Assembly: GCA_032716605.1 (NCBI GenBank)
Contig: CM064509.1
Coordinates: 46,643,120 to 46,707,119, forward strand
DNA from: Paralithodes platypus
Lineage: Eukaryota > Arthropoda > Malacostraca > Decapoda > Lithodidae
Reading direction: 5' to 3'
Length of the DNA: 64,000 nt
Shown piece after piece: positions 33,908 through 44,163 of the stretch (its first letter is position 1; each line of letters starts with the position of its first letter). The notes beneath the pieces were generated by a model that saw only the letters and a list, made by a program, of their open reading frames with translations, was not told the origin of the DNA and searched no databases. The translations under genes were made by a program, and so were the position numbers.

Positions 33908-35185
33908 ATGTTATGCCCTGATTTTAATCAGGTTTAACGATTAGCATAGGTGAGTTCTACTAGACTGGGACTTCCGAGTTCATAAAAGTACATATAAAGA
34001 AGACAACAGAGGATATATATATCGCCAAAATATAGTTTACAATACAGCTTTATTTCCCTTAATCCCTAAATACACGTATAGAGTATGAGTGTAAGTTTAG
34101 AAAACATATAACAATAATTAGTACTTAAACAAATTATCTTCGAGCACAGTCGAGGATCTGGATGGAGTTCAGGTATTTTTAACACAGCTTATAATTATGT
34201 ATTCCTTTTATCTGGAATCAGTATACGAATTACTATTGAGAGTTCATACAAGTAACATCATCAGCTATTTAATAGTTAACTTACGATGGTGGGTATAAAC
34301 GAGAGTTAGTTAGTTCACTATATTATATACTTTGAGTTATATACCTTGCGCACTGGTATGAGAGCAAGATCAAAGTCGAATGATTGTAGACTTTGACATT
34401 TTTTCTATATGTTGAAATAATGGCAGAGTCGATGGTGGACTCTGAAATATTTTCACTTGGTAGAATAATGGCAGAATCGCTTAACATGAAAATCGGCTTA
34501 TATGAATTAAATTCGGGAATTCACTTATAGGGGTAGTGCTCTTCAGTACATTATAGAGCATTCGTAAATGGAATTCTTTTCTGTAAATTCCTAATACTAA
34601 CACTGTAATGGATTTTCACAATTTTAAGCACTTTTTGGACTGTTTTATTTTACTACTTGAGCTGAAATTTGGCAGAGTCGCTTATGAACTCTGTTTTATT
34701 TTGTTCACTTTGGTAACTTTTTCTAACTTTTCTCTCGTCACTTGGCATCGACTTAGGCGTCTTTTCTGTATCTTCTTTTCGGCGATAGTTGAGGTGTTTA
34801 CTGTCTGTAGTCTTCTGAATCTCCGTGGGCCGTCTAGGTTGGCCGATTGTGTGGAGATAGTTACAGATGGGTTGATGGGCTTGGGGTCTTAAGTATGGCT
34901 CTGTAACTTATTGTAATCATCTGGCAATTACTGTTGGGCTCCATACCGGACTAACGCGAGTATTCTTAGATTTATGGAATACTCGACTATCCTGACCTTT
35001 ATATCAACCGTTGATGAAGTCCTTTTAAGGTACTCTTGATTTAGGGTCTTAAATATCGTGCCTCAGTGGTGACATATATAGCACGATATCGGACTAATGC
35101 AGGAAGATTTTAGAACTGGTCTTCCTGACAGTCTCTGACATTTATAAGAGGTTCGGGGGACCCAGGGCGGTGTTCAAACATTTTA

Positions 35186-36215
35186 GTTACACAGTCTAAT
35201 GGGATGCCACAGACTCAGTGCACCTAGGACTTGTCTATGCAGAGTCCCCTTATGGGTATCTCGCCAAGCCCTTCCCTTCACAGCGGTCTCGGTTGTCTGA
35301 GACTACCTGTGAAAAGTGACAGTGTTCACTTTCAATAGTAATAAGTTGAGAGGTCGGGGTGCCGAAGTTTCTCAACTCTTACTAGGAAAAGTGGAACCTA
35401 GCAGAGGGGACAATGTTAACTACTGGGATGCCAGTGTTAACAAAGTTCCTCTGAGAGGACACTTTACACATTCAATAGAAACAGCCGAGTCGTCGGGATG
35501 CCGAGTTCTCAACTCCTTCTACAGAAGGTGTAATCCTAACTAAGGTCACTATGTTAGTCACTGGGATGCCAGTGATAACAAAGTTCCTCTAGCAGGACTT
35601 TAGCACTTTTCACTAGAAAGAATTGAGGACGGGGTGCCGTTCTCCTCAACTTCTACTAGAGAAGGTGCACACCTAGAAGGTAGGAATTTATGTTTGTCCT
35701 GGGATGCCTAGGACAACATGAAGGCTCCTAATAGGAGTTTTGTGGAGTTCTTCAACTAGAAATGAAGGGGCGGGGTGCCTGGCCCTTCGTTTCCTATTTA
35801 AGGAAAGCTTTATACCTAGAGCAGAGAGCTATTATTAGTTCCTTCCAACAACCAACTCTACTCCTAAAATCGATTAATGAAATTTACAAACACAAGTGGC
35901 AGTCCGTGGATGTTAGCCACTGAGGTGCCAGTGATAACAAAGTTCCTGTAACAGGCCACAGTTACGGTAACTAAAATAGTAGAAGTAAAGTTCCGGGGTG
36001 CCGGGCACTTACACTACTACAATTAATAGACACCGCCAATCGGGAGTCTCTATGTTAGCTGACGGGGTGCCGCAACCAACAAAGATCCCTAAATAGGATT
36101 TTTATCTCACAGACAGTATATAGGACTTTCGGGATGCCGTAGGTCCAACTGAATGGAGTTTAATTCTAAGACTTCTTAAGTTGGGATGCCAGTGTTCAAG
36201 AAGCCTTAAAATTGC
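35186..36215. repeat. ~70-bp hairpin array with conserved GGRTGCC loop (L2)
   Basis: Loop motifs start at 35201, 35291 (degenerate), 35356, 35425, 35495, 35563, 35631, 35701, 35772, 35922 (GAGGTGCC), 35995, 36064, 36131 and 36183. Spacing is 65-73 bp except 90, 150 and 52. Flanking stems differ in sequence but pair, for example GTTGAGA/TCTCAAC, TTGAGGA/TCCTCAA, TTGTCCT/AGGACAA, GAAGGG/CCCTTC, CACTGG/CCAGTG, CTTCTT/AAGAAG. Smaller palindromes (CCTCT.AGAGG, CTCCT.AGGAG, CCTGT.ACAGG) sit midway between them. The 150-bp gap holds a 79-bp foreign insertion. Confidence 0.85.
35832..35910. mobile_element. 79-bp Penelope-like insertion in LTR hairpin array
   Basis: Present in L1 and L2, absent in L3. 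Positions 35852-35905 match PLE2 at 57121-57174 at 45 of 54 aligned bases. L3 shows an unbroken 71-bp hairpin spacing at this point, so the insertion came later. Confidence 0.7.
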
Positions 36216-37405
36216 TTACCTCTCCTAGATTTCCCTGACATGGTATTGAGGATTACTGCGAGGTGTCCTTTCTAACCTGTAGGATGGTAAGGGCATGAGG
36301 ATGTATCCTTGGGTAGGTTGATAGAACCTTCTGATTCTGGTGGTCAAGATACTCTGCTTCTAAATTAATTAATTTAGTCACATGGTGATACTCATATCAA
36401 GTGGCATATTACCTAGATAGGTACTTCATCAAAGGTTAAGTAAATAATTATAAGTATGCAGGTAAGGTTAATAGAGCCTTGGAAATAATAAGTTTGTTCA
36501 AAGGAGAGAGTTCCCTAAGTTTTCAACTCTGTGTGGGAAATTGAGGGTCGTGTTCAAAACAAAGCGAGGAGGTATAGGATGCGCATCGAAGTATTTTATT
36601 CATCATACTCGACACAGATTTCTTGGATGAGGATCTAGTTATGTATCATTGATATTATAATGTAAGTTGATGACGACTTGTGAAAAATAGAAGAGTTGTG
36701 TTACATCTTAACATAGTATTTTAAGTAGGCGTCCCCCCGGGTGGGTTGGTACCCCTGGCGAGCTAGCTGGCGAGCCAGGTAGATTCCGGCGCGTGTTTGA
36801 AGAACACCAGCGCCACTCGGCGTTGCGGCGACCTTGGTACTATAGAGTATGCGTATATATAAACAGGAATAATTATATGGGAAGGAAGATAATGTGTTTT
36901 GTATAAATTAAAGAGCTAATCAGAGAATAAAAGAAGACGTATATATGTGTGTAGGAAACGATGTCCCAAGGATCTACTGATGTATTACTTAAGGTTAATT
37001 CTGCATAGTTAGGTTAAACAAAACATCATGGTATAATTACATAAAAGCATGTATAGGATCTTAAGGTCACCTAGAAGGGTTGGCTGAAGACGATCTTCTT
37101 CTGTGGTGTTGTTGTGGGGCGAATCGTCTTGCCCGGCGTGAGCGGGCATTTCTTCTGCAGTGTAGTGATTCAGCCGTTCCTGGGGCTTGCTATGGATGCT
37201 GATATTTCCGGTGTTGTTGTCGGTGTATGTTTCTTTACCATGGTCCTTCCTTTCTCTGGATCCTCCTGTTCCGTTTTCTTTGTTTTTCTTCCTTCTTCTT
37301 CTACCGCTTCTGTCCCTCTTGCCTGGTGGCTTTTTCTTGTCCGAGGTATCTTACTTCCTTCCCCTTTATGGAAGGCACGTCCCTGTGCCTCAGGGATGAA
37401 TGTGA

Positions 37406-39048
37406 TTAAATTTCCCCGGGTCTCGAGTAGTGGTATGGAATGTAGATAGGCCCACCATTCAATTGAGCGTAGGTCAGGGGCTCTGCTGGGTTCCTAATTG
37501 ACCCCAGCAGAGCAGGATTGTTGTCGGGTTGCAGGGAGGAAGTAAAGGCTTCATGAAGGTAATGAATGCGGACAAAGTTGATCCTGTCGTTGGACCATTT
37601 AATTCGTTTGATGAATGGAGTACAGGTCGACATTTTGATGGTGGTCAGGAGAGATGCAGGTGTTGTGCTGCCGGTGGTGGTGGTAGAACAAGTGATGTCT
37701 AGAGGTTTGACAGCTGGATAGTCATGACCTTGTGCGGATGTAAAAGTACTGGGGATTAAGTTTGGGTCAATTGTGTGAAAAAAATTAACTGCTGGGCTGG
37801 CATTTGTGTTTGTTAGATTTGCTATGCGTAAGGTTTTGAGCTTGTGGGTGAGAATTTTTATTTTTATTTTTGGATTTTTGGATGGCAATTTTGGAGGAGT
37901 ATGAATGGCTGACAAAATATGAGTGAATCGGTCTGGTGGTTTTATCAAACGACCCGATTTAGTGCGAAAATTGCTGCGGAGAGGCGGTTCAGGGCTGGTG
38001 TCAGGGGATGATGATTTGTAGGAAGGTCTGGGGTTGGGGGTGCATGGTGGTGAAGAGAGAGGTATAGAGTTATCTTGTGTAGAAGTGAAAGTTTTGGTGA
38101 GCTTTTGGGTGGTTTTTGGTGATAATGTAGATGGAAAAGGAGATAGTTTAGGGGGGGCGAGGCGAGGTAGAGATGAGGTTGAAGGAGATTTGGTGGATAA
38201 GGTAGAAGGTCGAGGTGGAGTCAGATGAGGTGGTGTCGTAGGTAATACAGAAGGAGGTTTGGAGGGATGGGTGGAAGGTTGAGTTTGAATAAGATGAGGT
38301 GGTTTGGTGATGAGTGTAGTGGAAGGTTCTGAGGTAGAGGTGGAAGGTTGAGGTTGAGTATGTGAGGTTGTTGGTAAGCTAGGTTTAGGAAGTTTGGTGG
38401 GTGATTAGGTTTGGAGGTTAGTGGTTGATGCTGGTCTGTCTAGGGAGGGTTTTGAAAGCGGTAGCTTGAGAGGTTGAGGAAGTAGTTCGTTGTTTGAGGA
38501 TACGGGCAAAGATGATATTGATCTGGGTGTGTTGGAATGTGAAGTGGATCTGGGAGGTGAGGTGGATGGAGATATACAGTATAGGGGCGTGACTTTTTCT
38601 TGGGTGGAGATGAACTTGGAGAATTGGCAGAAGGTGAAACATGGCAGGGAAGATGTTGTTTGAGTTTGGGGTTGGAGTGATGTGATTTGGTGATTTTGGA
38701 GTTGGAGAATGCAGGATATCTGGTTGTTACGGAAGGTTTTAATTTTAGTCGGGGGCGTAACTTGTAGTGGGAGGTAGTTGGTTGGGATTCCTGGTTTGTC
38801 GGTGGAGTGGAATTGTCGGAGTCTGTTTGTTGTGAAGATGGGGTTATATTTGGAGAATGAGGTGCTGGTAGTGAGGTTCTGGGGGTGTGTTGAAAAAGTT
38901 GTTGAGGGTGTCTCTTGGTGGTTTTTGGAGGGGTCTTCTGTGAAGTGAGAGCGGAAATGGTGGAAGGGGTTGGAGAAGTTGGACTGTTGTAGGTGCGAGG
39001 AGGGGTTATAGATGGTGGGTTGATGGTTGGAGTTGATTCTTCTGTCAT
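37406..39048 (-). pseudogene. Gypsy-1 C third ORF
   Basis: Starts MTEESTPTINPPS at 39048, 34 nt after the integrase stop. The N-terminal 202 codons are Pro/Ser/Thr-rich. The C-terminal part (37948-37406) has MIKPPDRFTHILSAIHTPP and ends NGGPIYIPYHYSRPGEI. Both ends are conserved with copy B, with similar frame breaks between them. No membrane or signal segment. It is not recognisable as env; it could be a captured host-derived or accessory gene. Confidence 0.55.
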
Positions 39049-39081
39049 CGGTGTTGCGTCTTGGTTGATGATTGGATTATA

Positions 39082-41919
39082 TTATCTTACGAACCTATTT
39101 CTGTAAGTTCTAAGCTCTCCATGGTAGTTTATAATGACTCGGTATGGGTTTGGAATCTTAGAGATGGTGTATGGTCCTACGTACCTCGGGCCTAATTTGT
39201 TGACCACGGGTAGTTTGTTGACCATGACTGTGTCGCCAATAGCAAATGGATTTTGATTGTAGGTGGCGTCTTTCTTTACTTCTTGGCAAGTTTGAGCAGT
39301 ATGAAAAGTATTTTTTAGTTGTTGGAGGGGGTCTATGTTCAGTTGGGTGGTTGAAGGTGTGGCAACATGGAGGAAAGGTAACAAGAGCGGGGCGACGCCA
39401 TATACTCGTTGATGAGCAGATATTCCATCCTCTCTGGGGTAAGAATTTAAACCCCACTGAATCATCTTAATTTGTCCTGGCCAGTCAGATGTCTGCAACT
39501 CAATCATTTTGGTCCGTAGTTGATTATTGATAGATCTATGGCTACGTTCACATATGGCATTTCCTTGCGGCCAGTAAGGTGAGGAATGTTTAATTTTTAT
39601 TCCGCATTTCGTGGTGAACGCTTCCCATACTTGCCCTGTAAATTCGGGGGCGTTGTCAGAGAGTAACGCTAGGGGTAGCCCGAATACAGGAAAAATCTCT
39701 GTGGCAGGTAATTCAGCTACGGTGACAGCACTGTGATCTTTGGTTGGACAGGCGACGAGGAACTTGGAGTATACGTCCACGAAAGTGACGATCAATCGTT
39801 TTCCGTGACTGTGGAAACAAGGTCCCATGACGTCTAGGGAAAGTACCTGCCAAGGTTTATGGGCAGAGTTTGTACCTGCAGGTCCTGCTGTCTTACACCG
39901 ATCTTTTCCCAACGCACAAGATTTGCATGCCTCGGTGACTCTTTTGGCTATGCCTGACGGATTTACTGTCCAGTATTGGTTTTGGAATACCTGGAGCATT
40001 TTTGTTTGCCACAAGTGAATACCATTACCTTCGTGAATGGATATAATGTATTCTTGTGCGATGTTCGGTTCCAAAAAAATATGTCCCGATTCCGTGGTTA
40101 ATTGGTCTCCCCATCGACAAAGGTGTTGGAAGGTGTGTTTGGGGATCCACTTCGGCTTTATTTTCTTGTCCCATGATTGTAAGAGAGTTGGTTCAGAGGT
40201 TGTTGTGGAGTCAGAGGGTAACAGGGGGGCTGGATTAGTTTGTTGTAGGGCGGCGAGGTTGGTGGGTAGGTTTTCTGGAACAGGTAAGCAAGAGAGAGCG
40301 TCGGCGTTGGTATGAAGTTTGCCGGGTCGGTAATGTGTTACAAAATCATACTCTTCTAGCGTTTCTCTCCAGCGAACTAACAACGCAGAGTTAGTCTCGC
40401 ATCTTCTTAGCCATTGCAAGGATTGATGGTCGGTTATGATGTCTAATTTAGCTCCTAATACAAAAGATCGAAAATGATTTAGGGCCCAGATAATGCCTAA
40501 ACATTCTCTCTTGGTGGCGGCGTAATTTTGTTGGGCGGTATTCAAGGTCGAACTGGCGTAGGCAATGACATATTCTTTTCCTTCCTGTATTTGAGCTAGT
40601 ACGGCTCCAATGGCGTACAGGGAGACATCAGTATACAGACGAAAAGGTTGTTGGTAATCGGGAAACGCTACTGTGAGGGCCTGCACTAATTTTCTTTTCA
40701 ACGTTTCAAAAGCTATATTTCTTTCAGGTGTCCATACGAACTCGGTGTCTTTATGAGTGAGCTGATGAAGGGGACGGGCGATTTCGGCAAAGTTAGGGAC
40801 AAAACGGCGATAGTATGTGGCTAAACCTAGGAAAGATCAAATGCCTTTCACGGTAGTGGGTGGTTGTTGGTTTCCGATGCCTGACAATTTCTTTGGATCG
40901 GGTGAGATACCTTGGGCAGAGATAACGTGACCGAGGAATCCTACTGAATTCCTGGCAATCTTGCATTTAGAAGGCTTGAGTTTTAATCCGGCGTCTCTGA
41001 TGCGTTGCAATACCTGGCGAAGTCTTCTTAGGTGTTCGGGCCAAGTATTTGAATACACAATTACGTCATCTAGATACGCTAGACAAGTCTCCCAAGTGAG
41101 TCCTTTTAACACGGATTCCATGAGTCGGGAGAAAGTAGCTGGGCCATTACACAACCCAATAGGTTACACGTTAAACTCGTAGAGGTGTCCTCCACTGGTG
41201 GAAAAGGCTGTCTTCTGCTCATATTCGGCTGTAATAGGAACTTGCCAATATCCGGCTTGCAGGTCAAGGGTGGTAAACCATTTTGAGCTGTGAAGAGAGT
41301 CCAGGGAGTCATAGATTCGAGATAAAGGTGTTACGTCTTTAATTGTGGCGTCATTTAGGCGTCGGTAGTCTACACCGAATCTGGTCGAGCCGTCTTTCTT
41401 TTTTACTAGGACGACTGGCGAGGACCAGAGGCTGACGGAGGGGGTGGCGATCCCGGCGTCCAACATTTCTTTGGCCTGTTGCTCTACCTCTTGGCGTTGC
41501 ACAGGATTTTTTCTGCGGGAGGGCTGACGAAGGGGAGGTCCAGTGGTATAGATGAAATGTTCTTCCATGGTCGTTTTTCCGATCTCCGTGGAAGTTTGGG
41601 CGAATACATCACGGAATTCATGGAGTAATTTTTGCATTTGTTGGTGTTGGAGGTCAGTTAATGATTCAGGAATGTTGGGTAAGACAGGGGAAAAATCATC
41701 TTTTTCGGGAATGGGGGCAATTTCGTCGAATGTTTCAAGATCCCCTACAATGAGACCTCTAGGTAAGGTTAACTTTTCGTCCGAAATGTTAGCAATTAAA
41801 ATGGAATTGTTATGGGAGGATAAAATAGCAGGCTGAATTCTACACCGATCTTGGCCATTTGGAAGATCGGTAGGGGTTAAAATCATGGTAGGCTGAGGCA
41901 TAGGTCGAATGGGACCCAT
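39082..41919 (-). pseudogene. pol: Gypsy-1 C pol: RT-RNase H-integrase with two stops
   Basis: One continuous frame of about 946 codons interrupted only by TAA (41164-41166) and TGA (40837-40839). RT: VVLVKKKDGSTRFGVDYRRLN, FTTLDLQAGYWQVP, CNGPATFSRLM, catalytic AYLDDVIVYS (about 41070). RNase H: LYTDVSLYAIGAVLAQ, ITDHQSLQWLRR. Integrase: zinc region with CKSCALGKDRC, core with LSLDVMGP, LLSDNAPEFTG, NAICERSHRSI, and a C-terminal GPRYVGPYTISKI block; ends TYRNRFVR at 39082. The TAA replaces the Met of the MPFG motif. The TGA is shared with copy B. The best-preserved pol of the family. Confidence 0.88.
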
Positions 41920-42667
41920 TTTTGGTGTTGAGCGGGTATTTCTGTCTTCTCTTGGGTGATAACTGGGCTGATAATAGTGGGTGGAGGCATAGATTGGGAA
42001 AAATGGTTGTTCTTGATAGGGGAAGACAATTTTTTAGGTTGAGATGCTGAGTTTGAGGGGGAATTGTAATAGTGAATTGGCAGGGAGGGTTTGCGAAGGT
42101 GCGAACCTACAGGCGTTTGATTGTTGCCTGTACGTAATCTAGAATCAGGGTTGGCTTCAGTAGCATTGGAAATGGAAGATTTCTGGGTACAAGTAGGATC
42201 ATCGTTGGCTTCAGTAGCATTAATCATGGAAGGTGTAGAGATACTGTAAATTTATGTAATGTATGGTCAGGTTTGGCTTCAGTAGCATTGATCAGGGAAG
42301 AATTATGGGCACAGTCAGGTAAAACAGGATTCTGGTGGGGTTCAGTAGCAATTAAGCAAGAAAGTTCTCTAGAATGAGTACTTCTAGGAGTCTGGTTTTT
42401 ACATTCAGGGGCATTGAAAACACGGTCGTCGGCTCTCTGATCATAGGCTAAGGAATTAGGGGTCATAGAGGCACAGTTACGGGCAACAGGAACATGGTTA
42501 GTTTTACGGTTATCGCTGGCTGCCTTGTTGTTGGCGGTGCGAATGATTTGATTATTATGCTGGCATGTGGAGGTGGTGAAAACATGGGATGAGGGCATGT
42601 TTATGATAGCTAGTTTATTTGCCTTCCTTCGTTTGTTCAGACAAGGTGGCTGAGGTTGTCGTTGCAC
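41883..42667 (-). pseudogene. Gypsy-1 C protease-RT linker
   Basis: Asn/Ser/Pro/Gln-rich sequence in two overlapping frames, with three NATEA repeats (LINATEAKPD, MINATEANDD, ISNATEANPD). Colinear with A and B. It includes an HPxxN-like polar stretch but no domain I recognise. Confidence 0.55.
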
Positions 42668-43100
42668 AGGGGGAGATTTGTTGGAGGGTTTCTGTTTTTT
42701 TTTTGTTTTTTTTTTTTATAGAGATCAGGCGTTGCCCACAATCTACCTGGGCTTGGAGCTTTTGAAATAGGTCCAAAACTAGATAGCCATTGTAGTGCTG
42801 ACACTCTGAATGAAATACTACGAAGGAGTGATAACAATTAGCATGGGCAAAGGGGGTTGTCACGTGCAGGGGTCGAGTCTCACCTCGAAAATGGAGAGTA
42901 GTATTTCCTGCACTTATCAGATTGGTGGTGGTGGACTGAAGATCACCGAATCTTTTCCTGTATTTTACATAAAAGGAGTTGAACAGACACGACCGGGCGG
43001 CGCCAGTGTCGATCAACAGCCGGACAGGAATGCCTTTGATCTTGGCAAGATGATATATTGGGGGTGGTCTATCACTAGCAGACTCCCCCGCCGAAGCCAT
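42615..43100 (-). pseudogene. Gypsy-1 C aspartic protease
   Basis: 161-codon frame from ATG 43100. Active site LLIDTGAARS near residue 30. The second block reads YNGYLVLDLFQKL, a decayed form of YDGYLGLDLLQKL in A and B. A long A/T homopolymer (42693-42719) lengthens the tail. Sits 18 nt after the gag stop and in its -1 frame. Confidence 0.8.
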
Positions 43101-43117
43101 CGTGGGCGGGGGAGGTC

Positions 43118-44071
43118 TTAAAAATCCTGAGGATCTACCTCTTCATCCTCCAGGATTTCATCCTGCTTCTCTTCGGGGGAGATCAGAGCAATATTTTCTG
43201 CGTCAGAGGACTCTTCTAGTTCATATTCTCTGAACCCTTTCCTCATTGACAGATATGCGAGGTTGAGAGGGCCTACCGTACTTGGCGGAACCTCGATTGT
43301 GATGGAGGGGGCACCTTTAGTTGCATGCAGAGAAATCATAGGGGTTGATGAATACTAAAGTTTGTGGCTTACCTTGGTGACGGGGCTGATTTCTGGGGTA
43401 TACTCGCTTTGGTTGATTAGGAGTGAATTTTGGTCTGCTGGGTTGATATTGTCCTTGATGGTAGTGTGCCTTTGGTGCTGGAGCTGTGTGCCGTTTAAAG
43501 ATGGTCGGTTCCCCGGTTCTGTTGGATGGTTAAGGGTGTGTGGTAAACCTCTTGATGGCAGTTATTGCATTGATCTTGGGTTGCGTTGCGAGGATTTTTC
43601 TGATGGTTACGATATCTCGCTGAAAACCCACGTGGTCGTGCACGGCGAAGTTCTCTTGTACTGCGGATGGTAGAATTTGCACAAGATGCACTAATATATG
43701 TTGTTCCTGCAAAATTCTATTTAAAGCAGAAAAGCAGCCTTCACTTGTTGTGTGATGGTTGCTATGGTGGCATCTAGATCCCCTTCATATTTTATGTCCT
43801 TAATGCGGGCATGGGCTTCAAAAACACCCAATGATGGCTTGATAGCCTCAATGACCATAGGCTTAAACTGGTCCCAGGTGAGCGCAGGGGTTACCTGTCG
43901 GGCAACGAGGGAAACGGCTTTTCCGAAGTGCATTAAAAGGATGTCTATTTTTTCGCGGCCCGTGGTATATGCTAGGTCTAACCCTGGTTTCACTATGTCC
44001 ATGTAAATTTCAATTTCATATGTTTCTCCATCGTAATTGGGAATGGGAATGTGGGAGCGTGGAGCGGCCAT
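43118..44071 (-). pseudogene. gag: Gypsy-1 C gag
   Basis: ATG 44071 (MAAPRSHIPIPNYDGETYEI) opens 116 codons ending AAFLL and TAA; the next part is in another frame (43712-43530) and ends at a TAA in the TTAA near 43531. Then come the Gln/Pro/Arg-rich region, the Cys/His stretch and the acidic tail (ELEESSDAENIAL...DEEVDPQDF). C has one extra T near 43239 relative to A and B. The first two breaks are common to all copies. Confidence 0.72.
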
Positions 44072-44144
44072 ATTTATGTTGGTATGTTATCTCTTATTGT
44101 TTCAAAGTATGTGAAATGTAATGAATTCTTCATTCCGAATCAAG

Positions 44145-44162
44145 ATCCACCGCTAGCCACCA
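44145..44162 (-). other. Gypsy-1 C primer-binding site
   Basis: Minus strand TGGTGGCTAGCGGTGG adjacent to the L3 end ...CATAACA. Confidence 0.7.
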
Positions 44163-44163
44163 A

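Larger units (their letters stand above)
17199..33908 (-). mobile_element. Gypsy-1 internal region B (split by Gypsy-2 and a MITE)
   Basis: Second internal unit of the array, minus strand. From right to left: primer-binding site (33892-33907), gag (33816 to 32380, split by a MITE), protease, linker, RT start (to 30421), then Gypsy-2 (30384-20962), RT end, RNase H, integrase and ORF3. Removing Gypsy-2 and the MITE leaves a unit colinear with internal C. Several frames are broken. Confidence 0.9.
33909..37353 (-). repeat. Gypsy-1 LTR L2
   Basis: 3445-bp LTR shared by internal B (5' side) and internal C (3' side). Plus strand TGTTATGCCC...GGTATCTTA. It aligns with L3 over its full length and with L1 after removing insertions. 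It contains the hairpin array (35186-36215), a CCTGGC...GCCAGG palindrome near 36755, and many ORF-sized frames with no protein signature. It has lost about 130 bp near 37040 relative to L1 and L3. Confidence 0.88.
37354..44163 (-). mobile_element. Gypsy-1 internal region C (6.8 kb, uninterrupted)
   Basis: The only internal unit without a nested insertion. From right to left it has the primer-binding site (44145-44162), gag (44071-43118), protease (43100), linker, RT-RNase H-integrase in one frame (41919-39082, two stops), ORF3 (39048-37406) and polypurine tract (37354-37367). Flanked by L3 and L2. The standard Gypsy order protease-RT-RNase H-integrase contrasts with Gypsy-2. Confidence 0.92.

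Noticed and set aside
34608..34892. 94-codon plus-strand frame (MDFHNFKHF...) present in every LTR copy
   Set aside because: It lies antisense in the LTR and is conserved because the LTRs are copies. No domain, no promoter or polyadenylation evidence. Similar small frames occur throughout the LTR.
35186..36215. CRISPR-like array (regular ~70-bp spacing)
   Set aside because: Only an 8-bp core repeats, spacers pair with each other, no cas genes, and the sequence is a eukaryotic LTR.
37406..39048. retroviral envelope gene
   Set aside because: Right position, but no signal peptide, cleavage site, fusion peptide or transmembrane segment is visible.
43118..43339. separate small acidic protein gene
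   Set aside because: It is the gag tail read after a one-base insertion specific to copy C. Copies A and B keep the acidic tail in the gag frame.
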